Positions 14,252 to 23,267 of a stretch of DNA of 53,179 nt are shown in pieces. The notes under the pieces were generated by a model. It searched no databases, was not told the DNA's origin, and worked only from the letters and a program-made list of their open reading frames with translations. Within the stretch, counting starts at the first letter, position 1. The number at the start of each line of letters is the position of its first letter. Made by a program: the position numbers and the translations under genes. This DNA is from Flammeovirgaceae bacterium UBA1842 (GTDB taxonomy: Bacteria > Bacteroidota > Bacteroidia > Cytophagales > Cyclobacteriaceae): the NCBI GenBank assembly GCA_002338655.1, contig DDIU01000005.1, positions 1-53,179 on the forward strand, read 5' to 3'.

Positions 14252-16408
14252 ATGCGCAGATTATATATTTTGATATATACATTATTAAGTGCCTCAAATG
14301 TATTTGCTCAAGTACAAGATAGCGTCTATATAAAAAATTTCAGCACGGGAGACTACAAGGCCGCTTCCATTAATTATTCCGGGATAATGGACGAAAACGG
14401 TCTGTTGTATTTCGCCAATGAAAACGGGATTTTGGAATATGACGGCAGCGAGTGGGAGATTATTCCAATTATCAACTTTTCGGCAACCTATTCAATTAAA
14501 ATATCTGACGCTGGCCGTTTCTACATAGGTGGTCAAAATGAATTCGGATACATCGATCATGATTCCCTCAATAATTACAAATACACTTCACTTCGCAATA
14601 TTGTACCTGAAGACCATGAGTTCGGCCCTTTTTGGCAAATTGAAACGTTAGGTGAAAATGTGTATTTCTCTTCCTACGAAGGTCTGGTGCATTATGACGG
14701 TGAAAAAGGCACTTTAATTGACGTTAAAAACAGTAGTATCTTTACGATGGGGAATGAATTGATCATATCTAAATTAAACGATGGTCTGTATACCCTAAAA
14801 AATGATTCCATTCAGTTAATAAACGATGACTATAAATGGGAAAATGACAATATTTATTCAGTGGTTCCTGATTTAAAAAATGAAAGTCAGTATCTGTTGT
14901 TTTCTTCGGAAAACGGAATTTACTCCTTTGATCCTTCCACTAATAAAATGCAACCATTTGCTACTTCCAATGATGATTTTGTGAAGAAAAAAGGCATTTA
15001 TCAAGCACAGATATGGAGGGACAGTCTGTATGCCATAGCTACCTGGACCGGTGGTTTTATATTAATGGATCAGGAGGGGACTCTAAGTAAACCCATTGAC
15101 AAAAGTAAAGGCTTGCAAAGTGATGCGTTACGTGACTTTATTATCGACAAAAGAGGCAATGTTTGGGCCGGAAGTACTGCGGGTATTAGCTACTTGAAAT
15201 GGCCATTTGACGACACTCACATTTCATTTAAACCCAAAACCATTATCACAAAAGCTGCCCCAAGGCGAGATCCCAATAATGTTTTACGTTCATTGGAATT
15301 TCATTTCGCCACTCCTGGGTATGACAAATCTGACCTTCTCTACTCCTATTATTTGAAAGGGTTTGAAAAAGATTATTGTGACTGGACCACGGATATCAAA
15401 AAGGAATATACAAATCTAGATGGGGGTACTTACGACTTTTATGTCAAGGCCAAAAAACCCGATGGGACTGAAACATTGGCCGCCAGTTACCCATTCACAA
15501 TACCAACACCATGGTATCAAAACAAACTCTTTTATTTAGCTTTATTTTTAGCATTGGGCTCTTCATTTTATTATGTGTACAAATACCGAACAAAGCGGTT
15601 GAAAATGCTTAATAAAAGATTGGAAAAAATCATTAACAACCGAACGGAAGAGTTGATATTTCAAAAAGAGCAGCTAAGGGACGCAAATGAAGAATTAATA
15701 GTGGCCAACACTGAATTAGATAATTTCGTCTATCGTTCATCACATGATTTGGTAGCCCCATTAAAGTCACTAAAAGGCCTGATCAACCTGGCTAAAATTG
15801 AAGCCCCTGATAATCGCCAGGAAGAATACCTTTCACTGATGGGTAAAAGTGTGGCCAAGTTGGAAGAATTCATCAAAAGTATAATGGAATACTCCATCAA
15901 CTCAAAGCGGGAGGTTTTAAAAAAAGAAGTGCAAATTGATGGGATTATAGAAGGTATCCGTCAGGATCTGAAATACTATTCAAATATTGAAAAGATTACT
16001 TTCATTAAGAATTTCGAAAAAAGTTTGGTGGTAATGTCAGACGAGAGCAGGCTCAAAATTGTATTGAGCAATCTGATCACAAATTGTATTAAGTACCATA
16101 ACTACAATCAGGAATCACCGAAAATTGAGATAACAGTAAAGCAGCCCGAAGCTAAGAACATCACAATTATTGAGGTGACGGATAATGGTGTGGGTATAGA
16201 TGATGAACACGTAGATAAGATATTTGATATGTTTTTCAGGGCATCATCAGACAAATCGGAGGGTTCCGGACTTGGTTTATACATCGTAAAAGACACCGTG
16301 GGCAAATTAGGTGGGCAAATTGCAGTGTCATCAGTTTTAGGTAAGGGAACTACCTTTACCTTAAAGCTATTTGAATCTGTTACAGTTATGTCCCTGTCTT
16401 CCGATTGA
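14252..16408 (+). CDS. Propeller-type sensor histidine kinase
   Basis: This membrane sensor kinase of about 718 residues begins with a signal peptide ending in V-F-A-Q. Its large extracytoplasmic part has beta-propeller repeats of the two-component regulator type (about 25-330) and a Y_Y_Y domain (about 340-435). A single membrane helix (about 445-462) and a coiled coil follow. The kinase has the H box S-S-H-D-L-V-A-P-L, N box N-L-I-T-N-C-I-K-Y-H, G1 D-N-G-V-G-I and G2 G-S-G-L-G-L. No receiver or DNA-binding domain is fused and no response regulator gene is adjacent, so it is an orphan rather than a classic hybrid. ATG 14252 is preferred to an upstream start at 14201, which overlaps the hydrolase gene and precedes the signal peptide by 17 residues. 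Confidence 0.93.
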   Translation: MRRLYILIYTLLSASNVFAQVQDSVYIKNFSTGDYKAASINYSGIMDENGLLYFANENGILEYDGSEWEIIPIINFSATYSIKISDAGRFYIGGQNEFGYIDHDSLNNYKYTSLRNIVPEDHEFGPFWQIETLGENVYFSSYEGLVHYDGEKGTLIDVKNSSIFTMGNELIISKLNDGLYTLKNDSIQLINDDYKWENDNIYSVVPDLKNESQYLLFSSENGIYSFDPSTNKMQPFATSNDDFVKKKGIYQAQIWRDSLYAIATWTGGFILMDQEGTLSKPIDKSKGLQSDALRDFIIDKRGNVWAGSTAGISYLKWPFDDTHISFKPKTIITKAAPRRDPNNVLRSLEFHFATPGYDKSDLLYSYYLKGFEKDYCDWTTDIKKEYTNLDGGTYDFYVKAKKPDGTETLAASYPFTIPTPWYQNKLFYLALFLALGSSFYYVYKYRTKRLKMLNKRLEKIINNRTEELIFQKEQLRDANEELIVANTELDNFVYRSSHDLVAPLKSLKGLINLAKIEAPDNRQEEYLSLMGKSVAKLEEFIKSIMEYSINSKREVLKKEVQIDGIIEGIRQDLKYYSNIEKITFIKNFEKSLVVMSDESRLKIVLSNLITNCIKYHNYNQESPKIEITVKQPEAKNITIIEVTDNGVGIDDEHVDKIFDMFFRASSDKSEGSGLGLYIVKDTVGKLGGQIAVSSVLGKGTTFTLKLFESVTVMSLSSD

Positions 16409-16697
16409 CATCTTTCTTCTGATTACCGGTAGCTTTCTGCATAGGCAATTTACCAGGGATTTTCACTTTATCAATTTTTAAATCATCCAATACAATTGCC
16501 AAATCATTGTATAGCTTAATACCGCTATCATCAAGTGACGATTCCTGAGCCTTTTTCTTGAGGTAATTAAAAGTGTTTTTTAACACTTTAACCACTGGAT
16601 CCTCAGAATCATTTTTCATGCCTTTTACCGATTTATTCAGTTCTTCCTTTAGGTCATTAAAATGCGCCTTTAATAGTAGATCGGACATTGATTTCAT
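16386..16697 (-). CDS. Small helical protein in the Ku operon
   Basis: This 103-residue protein of unknown family is almost entirely charged helices (residues 1-75), followed by a basic Lys/Pro/Gly tail. No motif is recognised. It is the last gene of the ku-TPR unit, 12 bp after the TPR gene, and its 3' end overlaps the convergent sensor-kinase gene by 23 bp. A coding role is supported by the tight operon placement. Confidence 0.65.
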   Translation of the reverse strand: MKSMSDLLLKAHFNDLKEELNKSVKGMKNDSEDPVVKVLKNTFNYLKKKAQESSLDDSGIKLYNDLAIVLDDLKIDKVKIPGKLPMQKATGNQKKDVNRKTGT

Positions 16698-16709
16698 AGT
16701 TGAAAAAAT

Positions 16710-17315
16710 TTAGTTATTTACAGTTCTTTTTAGGGTCTCAATAAGTTTATTGGCATGGCCAAGCTGATCGTCATTGGCCATCATTTTAAATCGTACAAGT
16801 ACGTCAATAGCCTCTTCATATTCTTCCTTCAAAGCCAATACAAGGCCTAAATTATAATAAGCGCTGCCGAAATCAGGCTCCAACTTTATGGCCAAATTGT
16901 AATGCATTTTTGCCAAGTCAAGGTTTCCGGCTTCAGAATAAATATTTGCCAAATTGTAATGTGCCTCAAAGTGCCTTGGGTCTTCTTTCAGGCATTTGGT
17001 GAAACAGTCTATGGCTTTTACATTGTCTATTTCAGATTCGATAATCCCCAAGTTACAATAGGCATCAGCCACACTCTCCCCGGCTTTTATTGCTTTCCAG
17101 TAATATTCCTTTGCTAGTTCATCCCCTTGTTCATCAAAATAAAGTGCTTGCTCAAAATAACTGTCGTGTGTATTAAGTGCAATCACTTTGGTTTGTTGAT
17201 CAAACATATTCAACTGACCAAAATCTTCCAGATTAATACGCCTGCTTTTGCGTACCTTTTTAAAGCCCAATTTAACGGGCTCTTCACTTATCGGGAATTT
17301 GATAATCCGTGCCAT
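16710..17315 (-). CDS. TPR protein downstream of ku
   Basis: This 201-residue protein has a basic N-terminal segment (R-I-I-K-F-P-I; K-K-V-R-K-S-R-R) and about four tetratricopeptide repeats (residues about 55-190) with the G-x-x-x-x-A-Y/H-Y-N-L-A/G pattern. The third and fourth repeats read A-H-Y-N-L-A-N-I-Y and A-Y-Y-N-L-G-L-V. TPR arrays bind protein partners. It starts 5 bp after the ku stop, so it is translated from the same message, and a link to end-joining is a reasonable guess from context. No signal peptide is seen. Confidence 0.85.
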   Translation of the reverse strand: MARIIKFPISEEPVKLGFKKVRKSRRINLEDFGQLNMFDQQTKVIALNTHDSYFEQALYFDEQGDELAKEYYWKAIKAGESVADAYCNLGIIESEIDNVKAIDCFTKCLKEDPRHFEAHYNLANIYSEAGNLDLAKMHYNLAIKLEPDFGSAYYNLGLVLALKEEYEEAIDVLVRFKMMANDDQLGHANKLIETLKRTVNN

Positions 17316-17320
17316 TATTT

Positions 17321-18163
17321 TTAGCTAGCCTTTTTGGCCTTATCTTCTTTCTTGTCTTTTTTGCCTGTTGCTTTCTTCATTGGTTCCTTATCCGCCTTCG
17401 CCTGCTCAATACTCTCTTTCAAGGCAGTCATAATATCTACCACCACAGGTTCCTCTTCCACAATTGATATCACTTCCTGCCCTTCTATTTTTGCCATAAT
17501 CACCGCTTTTAGCGCATCATGATAGTGATCTGAAGTGTCAATTTCATTAAATGGTTTGAGCATAGAGCTTACCAATGTCTTGGCCATGTTCAATTGCTCA
17601 GCATTGGCCTCGGTTACTTCATCAAGCTTGGGTACCGAGTTTATATCGCGTATTTCTTTAGCATTACGCAATTTGTAAAGCATCAATCCATTTTGGTGCG
17701 GGGTCAACAATACAATACTCTCACGATCGCGAAGTACGATCCTTCCTACCCCCACTTTACCGGTTTCTTTCAGTGTTTGCATTAGCAGTGAGTACGTTTT
17801 AGCTGCTACATCACCATCAGGCCCTAGAAAATAAGGTGTATCATACAATGTTTTATGAATTTCCGATTCATCAACAAAACCTTCTATTTCAATGACTTTA
17901 GTGCTCTTCAGCTTGATTTTTTCAAAATCAGATTGATCAACGATTACATACTGACCCGGCTCATATTGATACCCTTTAATAATATCCTCAGCTTTTAATG
18001 TCTCGCCCGTTACCTTGTCCTTCTTTTCATATTTGACGGGATTATTGGTCTTTTTGGACAACTGGTTGAAACTAATTGTTTCCGCAGAATCAATGGCAGT
18101 GTATATCCTAATAGGTATAGTTACCAGGGAAAAACGAATATGGCCTTTCCAAATAGCTCTCAT
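17321..18163 (-). CDS. ku: Ku DNA end-binding protein
   Basis: This 280-residue bacterial Ku homodimer subunit binds DNA double-strand ends in non-homologous end joining, usually with LigD. The N terminus M-R-A-I-W-K-G-H-I-R-F-S-L-V-T-I-P-I-R and the Y-E-K-K-D-K-x-T-G-E motif are diagnostic, as are the F-x-G-P-D and L-R-D-R-E-S-I-V-L-L segments of the core beta-barrel. The last ~40 residues are Lys-rich and likely bind DNA or LigD. No ligase gene is in the window; the following genes are a TPR protein and a small helical protein. Confidence 0.96.
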   Translation of the reverse strand: MRAIWKGHIRFSLVTIPIRIYTAIDSAETISFNQLSKKTNNPVKYEKKDKVTGETLKAEDIIKGYQYEPGQYVIVDQSDFEKIKLKSTKVIEIEGFVDESEIHKTLYDTPYFLGPDGDVAAKTYSLLMQTLKETGKVGVGRIVLRDRESIVLLTPHQNGLMLYKLRNAKEIRDINSVPKLDEVTEANAEQLNMAKTLVSSMLKPFNEIDTSDHYHDALKAVIMAKIEGQEVISIVEEEPVVVDIMTALKESIEQAKADKEPMKKATGKKDKKEDKAKKAS

Positions 18164-18323
18164 GGCTGTGATGGTTATCGTTAAAAAAAATAGCCTTTAA
18201 AAAGGCAGAATAAGTTTAAAAAATGCTTTAACACAATAAAGTACAACATTTTTAAGCTAAATATCAAGTAAAATTTTCTAGCTTAACGTTAACAACTTAA
18301 TAATAGCCCATGGGTTTACTGCA

Positions 18324-18767
18324 ATTAAAATAGAATTTTGCTTGTTATTTCTGTCACTCTGTGCGTGTTTGCCCACTGCTGCCCAAAAAGAATCTGTGAA
18401 CAAACTCCTTTTTGAAAGTAAAACCAGGGGAAGTAGCCGAACAATTGAAATCAATTCAAAAGAGGTGATTTTTGACAAAAATGGAACAAAAACAAACTAC
18501 AAAATAAAACCCGAGGAATGGGAACGTATGTTACTGGTCACAGACCTGATTCCCCTTAATGAAATAGCTGACATGAAATCACCCACTAGCAAAAGACTAA
18601 GTGATCGTGCCTTGCATTCCAAAATAGTTATTGAAACCACTGATAAAACCTATTCATCACAAACTTTTGATGATCTGCATCCACCAAAACCTCTGCTGGA
18701 GCTAATGAAATTCTTAATTCAACTGGATGAAGATTACCACCATGGTGGTGAGCTTTTTTTTGATTAG
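18324..18767 (+). CDS. Secreted hypothetical protein with odd start
   Basis: This is a short secreted protein of about 147 residues; no family is recognised. The clear part has a hydrophobic core (L-L-F-L-S-L-C-A-C-L) ending in P-T-A-A-Q, a usual signal-peptidase I site for this phylum, then a small beta-rich domain. The first standard start in frame is the TTG at 18342, but it removes the positively charged part of the signal peptide. Reading from the ATT at 18324 gives I-K-I-E-F-C-L-L-F-L, a normal signal peptide. The upstream ATG at 18310 is in another frame. A rare ATT start, or a base change from ATG, is the likeliest explanation. Confidence 0.65.
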   Translation: MKIEFCLLFLSLCACLPTAAQKESVNKLLFESKTRGSSRTIEINSKEVIFDKNGTKTNYKIKPEEWERMLLVTDLIPLNEIADMKSPTSKRLSDRALHSKIVIETTDKTYSSQTFDDLHPPKPLLELMKFLIQLDEDYHHGGELFFD

Positions 18768-19081
18768 GTTGCGAGCAACCTACAAGGTTTTAAAAACCTA
18801 CAAGTTTAGTTCAGGCTTGTATAAGTGCATAGGACAACCTTTTATTTTTAATTTTTTGTCATCCCGAAGGGATATTTACAAGCTCGTTTAAAGCTGCATT
18901 GCGAAATCACCTACTAATAAGGATTGCCCACTCATTAATTCACTGGGTGACTTTGAGTCACTCGGTGAATATTAGATGGTTTTTAAAACCTTTTAGATTT
19001 TGATTAATATTTCCCTTTTCGCTTTTTCAGCAGATAGTGTATATTTAATATTGGTAATTAATTTCAATTGATCATTCCAAT
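18768..19081. repeat. Intergenic region with palindromes
   Basis: No gene is seen. About 18777-18810 carries two near-copies of an AACCTACAAG-type repeat, similar to the left end of the window. A large imperfect palindrome at 18938-18970 has 14-base arms (ATTCACTGGGTGAC and GTCACTCGGTGAAT, with two G-U pairs) around a 5-nt loop. It lies about 110 bp before the sigma-factor gene and has no T run, so a REP-type repeat is more likely than a terminator. Confidence 0.5.
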
Positions 19082-19606
19082 TTGAGCCAAGTTAACTTAA
19101 AACAATTCGAAGTGCTCTTTAAAGAGCATTTTAAGGCATTGACTGGCTTTGCACAGAAGTTTTTGCCCGATCATGATGAGGCCAAAGGAGTAGTTCATGA
19201 GGTTTTTGTTCTTTTATGGGAAAAATTTGATAACCTGGAAGAAGATACCAATCACAGAAGCTATTTGTACACAGCTGTAAGAAACCGTTGCCTAAACGTA
19301 ATTCGGGATAAGAAAAAGCTGGTACAGCTCAACCCAGCCCATAACGAAATTATAGAAGACAATCATGATCACTTGGAAGTTAAAGAGCTGGAAATTGAAA
19401 TTGCTATGGCCATAGATTCCCTTCCGGAAAAATGCCGGGAAGTATTCGAAAAAAGTCGGCTTGAAGGGCTTAAATATGGTGAAATAGCAGAAAAAATGAA
19501 TATTTCGGTTAAAACGGTAGAGGCGCAAATGTCTAAAGCATTAAAAATAATGCGGGAGCATTTGGCTGAATTTTTATCACTATTATTTTTTCTGATTTTA
19601 AAGTAA
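19082..19606 (+). CDS. ECF-type RNA polymerase sigma factor
   Basis: This 174-residue sigma-70 family factor of the extracytoplasmic-function group is of the FecI type common in Bacteroidota. Region 2 spans about residues 8-75 and contains H-E-V-F-V-x-L-W-E-K and Y-L-Y-T-A-V-R-N-R-C-L-N. Region 4 (about 115-165) contains L-P-E-K-C-R-E-V-F and the HTH I-S-V-K-T-V-E-A-Q-M. The start is a TTG; no ATG gives a complete region 2. It is followed 44 bp later by the anti-sigma gene and then a TonB receptor with a signalling domain, so it probably drives that operon in response to a surface ligand. Confidence 0.95.
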   Translation: MSQVNLKQFEVLFKEHFKALTGFAQKFLPDHDEAKGVVHEVFVLLWEKFDNLEEDTNHRSYLYTAVRNRCLNVIRDKKKLVQLNPAHNEIIEDNHDHLEVKELEIEIAMAIDSLPEKCREVFEKSRLEGLKYGEIAEKMNISVKTVEAQMSKALKIMREHLAEFLSLLFFLILK

Positions 19607-19650
19607 GGGTATGTGGCAGTTGATGTGTTATAAGTGTAGATAATAATAAA

Positions 19651-20652
19651 TTGAAAGACGATAACAACATATTCAAAGATCTGATCACCAAATCATTGGT
19701 GGGGGAAGCTACTGTGGCAGAAGAAAATCAGCTGCAAGAGTGGCTTGCTACCAATCCTGAAGATAAAAAGGACTTTGAGGAATCAAAACGTGTTATTGAG
19801 CTTACCGATCAGCATTATGCCACGGGTCTAGAAAATCCCTCGTTAAATGTCGATAATGAATGGCAGGTGTTTTTGGAGACCGTTGAAAGCAAAAAAACAA
19901 AAGTAGTGCCACTTACTACAGCTCAACCTAATAGATGGTTGAAAATTGCAGCTGGTCTATTATTGATTGTTGCATCTGGGTTCATTATCAACTTTTTCCT
20001 TACCAGAAATAGTCTTGTCGAATATCAAACCGCTGATGAAAAACAGGAAATCATCCTCCCCGATCAATCAAAGGTGACTTTAAATAGAAATTCGAGTTTG
20101 AGCTATAGACGTGACTATGGCAAAAAAGACCGAAAGGTGAAACTAAAGGGCGAAGCCTTTTTTGAAGTGACCCATAATGAGGCGCAGGCATTTATTATCA
20201 ATACCACAAATGCTCAAATAAGGGTTTTGGGCACCTCTTTCAATGTGCATACCAGCGAAAAAGAAACCGAGGTGGTAGTGGCTACTGGTATGGTGAAATT
20301 CACAAATAAAGCAACAAACAAAGGCATAATTCTAAAGGCTGGCAATAAGGGGCAGATCAGGGCCAAAGCTGATGAACTGATTCTTACAGAAAACCATAAC
20401 ATGAATTATGATTCCTGGAAAACGGGCAAAATTGTATTTGATGAGAACAACCTGACGGATGTGCTGAATACCCTCAAGAGTGTATATGGCACAAGTATTG
20501 AAATAGAATCTGGCGTAAATCAAGATTGTGAAGTAACTGTCACATTCGATCAACAATCGCTCGATGCGGTTCTCAATGTTTTGAAATCGACCCTGAACCT
20601 CACTTACGAAACCAAGGGCAATAAAATAATAATCACGGATACTGGATGTTAA
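19651..20652 (+). CDS. FecR-family anti-sigma factor
   Basis: This 333-residue inner-membrane regulator holds the ECF sigma factor inactive until the receptor is occupied. The cytoplasmic part (residues 1-92) carries an early E-E-N-Q-L-Q-E-W-L pattern. One membrane helix spans about 95-115. A FecR beta domain (about 120-215) has L-P-D-Q-S-K-V-T-L-N and F-F-E-V-T-H-N, and a C-terminal DUF4974 domain (about 258-330) ends the protein. The start is TTG at 19651. The stop overlaps the start of the receptor gene by 7 bp, so the two are coupled. Confidence 0.95.
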   Translation: MKDDNNIFKDLITKSLVGEATVAEENQLQEWLATNPEDKKDFEESKRVIELTDQHYATGLENPSLNVDNEWQVFLETVESKKTKVVPLTTAQPNRWLKIAAGLLLIVASGFIINFFLTRNSLVEYQTADEKQEIILPDQSKVTLNRNSSLSYRRDYGKKDRKVKLKGEAFFEVTHNEAQAFIINTTNAQIRVLGTSFNVHTSEKETEVVVATGMVKFTNKATNKGIILKAGNKGQIRAKADELILTENHNMNYDSWKTGKIVFDENNLTDVLNTLKSVYGTSIEIESGVNQDCEVTVTFDQQSLDAVLNVLKSTLNLTYETKGNKIIITDTGC

Positions 20653-23267
20653 ATCGATACCATACTTGTTGGCTTTTAATGTGTCTGCAAATGGTAAGTT
20701 TTAATATTGCTGCTCAAGAGCCTATCCCTACCAAAAAAATAGCTATTAATGTAGTAGATATGCCACTGAGTGACGTATTGAGCGAAATAGCAACAAAAGG
20801 CAACCTTCGCTTCTCGTACAACCCCAGAAAAATACCCGTAGATCAAAAAATTACCTATTCGGCCAGCAAATCTGTAAAGGAAATACTTGATGATATCATG
20901 AACCTAATAGATCTGGAATATGCTTATGTCGAAAAACAGATCATAATCAAGGCCCGGAAAAAGGAGAGGAAGAAAGATAAAGATCAAAATATAACCCTAC
21001 GCGGATTCATAAAAGACAAAAACAACGGTGAAGCATTGATTGGAGCCACCGTTTCCATCAAGCAGCTAGGTATTGGGACGGCCAGTAATCCATATGGGTT
21101 TTACTCACTAACCATACCCAAAGGCACATACGACATCGCCTACTCCTTCATTGGTTTTGAAGAAATCAGAAAGCAAGTGGAGGTCAATCAATTCACCAAT
21201 CTGTCAGTCGAAATGGAAGAAAGCCCCCCTGTGCTGGAAGAGGTGGTCGTTTCCGCTATCTCTGCACAGGATATTGGAGATGTGCAAATGAGTAAAGCTA
21301 AGATTCAACCCAAAACGGTAACGGAAATGCCAGCATTATTTGGCGAAATGGATGTGGTAAAGTCACTGGAATTTATACCTGGTATAAAGTCCCATTCCGA
21401 TGGCTCTACTTTCTACTATGTGAGGGGTGGTAATAGGGATCAAAATCTACTGATCATTGATGGGGCACCCATCTATAATTCCAGCCACATGTTGGGGGTT
21501 TTTTCCACCATCATCCCTGATGCAGTCAATAGTATTGATATTTATAAGGGGGATATGCCTGCTTCAATGGGTGGCCGTTTGTCATCAGTAGTCGATGTTA
21601 GGACAAAAAAAGGCAATGATAAAAAATTTCAAGCCTGGGGGAATACCGGCCTTATCTCCAGTAAAATCGGATTGGAAGGGCCTATTTTAAAAAACAAAAG
21701 CTCATATCTGATGTCAGGGCGTCTTTCCCATATTAAATGGATCGTTCAGCGTCAAAATGAGAATATACAAGACCTTTATTTTTATGACCTTACGGGCAAA
21801 GTCAATTTTAAATTTAGTCCCAAAGACCAACTCTACTTTTCAACATATACAGGTGCCGACAGCTTTTTCGAACAAAACAGTGGCATTAAATGGACCAACG
21901 TAGCGGGTACACTGCAATGGAACCACCTGTTTAGCGACCGTATTTTCCTAAACACTACGATGTCAGCCAGTGCCTATGATTATTTTTTACATACGGACAG
22001 AAGTAACAATACACAATGGAAATCCCACATTTCCAATTTCAATATTAAAGGGGATTTTACCTATTTTATAAAGCCAGAGAATATACTATCCTTCGGAACT
22101 GGATTCAACACCCATAATTTTAATCCGGGCAATTTAACAACCGACAACCCAAATGTGCAACCACCGGTAGTTTCTACAAACAATTCGCTAGAGGCGGTGA
22201 TTTATGGTAGCCATGAAGTGAAATTGAATGAACATTGGGGAGTAAAATATGGCGTAAGGTTATCTTCATGGAATAACAACGGCCCATCCTTCGAATTTAA
22301 ATTTGACGAAAACCATAACGTAATTGATACCACATATTATAATAAGAATGAGGATCAAGGCAGGTATACCTATTTGGAACCTAGATTAGGTATAAGTTAT
22401 TTACCTAATGATAAATCTTCAGTGAATATTAGTTATTCCAGAAATGTACAAAATGTGCATCTCATTACTAATTCCATTAGTCCATTTACTTCTTTGGAAG
22501 TATGGCTGCCAAGCAGTAATAACATAAAACCACAAATAGCAGATCAGGTAGCTCTTGGTTACAACCATTATGTGCACAATTTGGGTTTGATGTTTAAAGT
22601 GGAAGGTTATTATAAAGAAATGCAGAACCAAATAGAGTATGAACCCCATGCAAAAACGTTGCTAAATCCACTGGTGGAAGGAGAGCTTCGCTTTGGTAAA
22701 GCTAAGGCTTATGGTGTGGAGTTTACTTTGAAAAAAGAACTGGGAAGGTTGAGAGGATGGATAGGATATACCTATTCCCGCGCAAAACGGACTTTCGATG
22801 AAATCAATAATGGTAAAACTTATAATTCCTTTTATGACCGCCCACATGAGGTAAACTTGGTGCTCGGGTATGACCTATCATTAAGATTCAAATTGGGTGT
22901 TAACTGGACTTATTATACTGGATCACCATACTCCTCACCTATCGGTTTCTACACCTACAATGGGTTAGAGACCCCTATATATGGTGAAAAGAATAACAGC
23001 CGATTACCTGACTATCATAGAATGGATGTTTCGGCTACTTACAAGCTCAATAAAAATCCCAACAAAAAATATCGCCATGATTTAACATTGTCCATATTCA
23101 ATTTTTATGGTAGAAAGAATACCCTGTTTATCAATTATAATAAAACCGAAACCGCTGATGGGGAATTTAAAATACCTACTAATCTCTTGCAAAATGAAAG
23201 GGTGACCTCACAATACTTTCTTTACCGTTTTACACCGTCTATCAGCTATAATTTTTACTTTCAATGA
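20646..23267 (+). CDS. TonB-dependent outer-membrane transducer/receptor
   Basis: This 873-residue outer-membrane receptor has a signal peptide (1-23, ending in I-A-A-Q), a secretin/TonB short N-terminal (STN) domain (about 31-102), a carboxypeptidase-like regulatory domain (about 117-190), a plug (about 225-330, with V-R-G-G-N-R-D-Q-N-L-L-I-I-D-G-A-P-I-Y) and a beta barrel ending in an aromatic residue (Y-N-F-Y-F-Q). The STN domain is the part that contacts FecR, so the receptor both transports and signals. The partner lipoprotein DUF4249 follows with a 4-bp overlap. The ligand cannot be told from sequence; iron-chelate or oligopeptide-like compounds are usual for DUF4249 systems. Confidence 0.95.
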   Translation: MLNRYHTCWLLMCLQMVSFNIAAQEPIPTKKIAINVVDMPLSDVLSEIATKGNLRFSYNPRKIPVDQKITYSASKSVKEILDDIMNLIDLEYAYVEKQIIIKARKKERKKDKDQNITLRGFIKDKNNGEALIGATVSIKQLGIGTASNPYGFYSLTIPKGTYDIAYSFIGFEEIRKQVEVNQFTNLSVEMEESPPVLEEVVVSAISAQDIGDVQMSKAKIQPKTVTEMPALFGEMDVVKSLEFIPGIKSHSDGSTFYYVRGGNRDQNLLIIDGAPIYNSSHMLGVFSTIIPDAVNSIDIYKGDMPASMGGRLSSVVDVRTKKGNDKKFQAWGNTGLISSKIGLEGPILKNKSSYLMSGRLSHIKWIVQRQNENIQDLYFYDLTGKVNFKFSPKDQLYFSTYTGADSFFEQNSGIKWTNVAGTLQWNHLFSDRIFLNTTMSASAYDYFLHTDRSNNTQWKSHISNFNIKGDFTYFIKPENILSFGTGFNTHNFNPGNLTTDNPNVQPPVVSTNNSLEAVIYGSHEVKLNEHWGVKYGVRLSSWNNNGPSFEFKFDENHNVIDTTYYNKNEDQGRYTYLEPRLGISYLPNDKSSVNISYSRNVQNVHLITNSISPFTSLEVWLPSSNNIKPQIADQVALGYNHYVHNLGLMFKVEGYYKEMQNQIEYEPHAKTLLNPLVEGELRFGKAKAYGVEFTLKKELGRLRGWIGYTYSRAKRTFDEINNGKTYNSFYDRPHEVNLVLGYDLSLRFKLGVNWTYYTGSPYSSPIGFYTYNGLETPIYGEKNNSRLPDYHRMDVSATYKLNKNPNKKYRHDLTLSIFNFYGRKNTLFINYNKTETADGEFKIPTNLLQNERVTSQYFLYRFTPSISYNFYFQ

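Noticed and set aside
17321..18163. Ku-LigD end-joining operon
   Set aside because: No ATP-dependent ligase gene adjoins ku in this window; only a TPR gene and a small helical protein follow.
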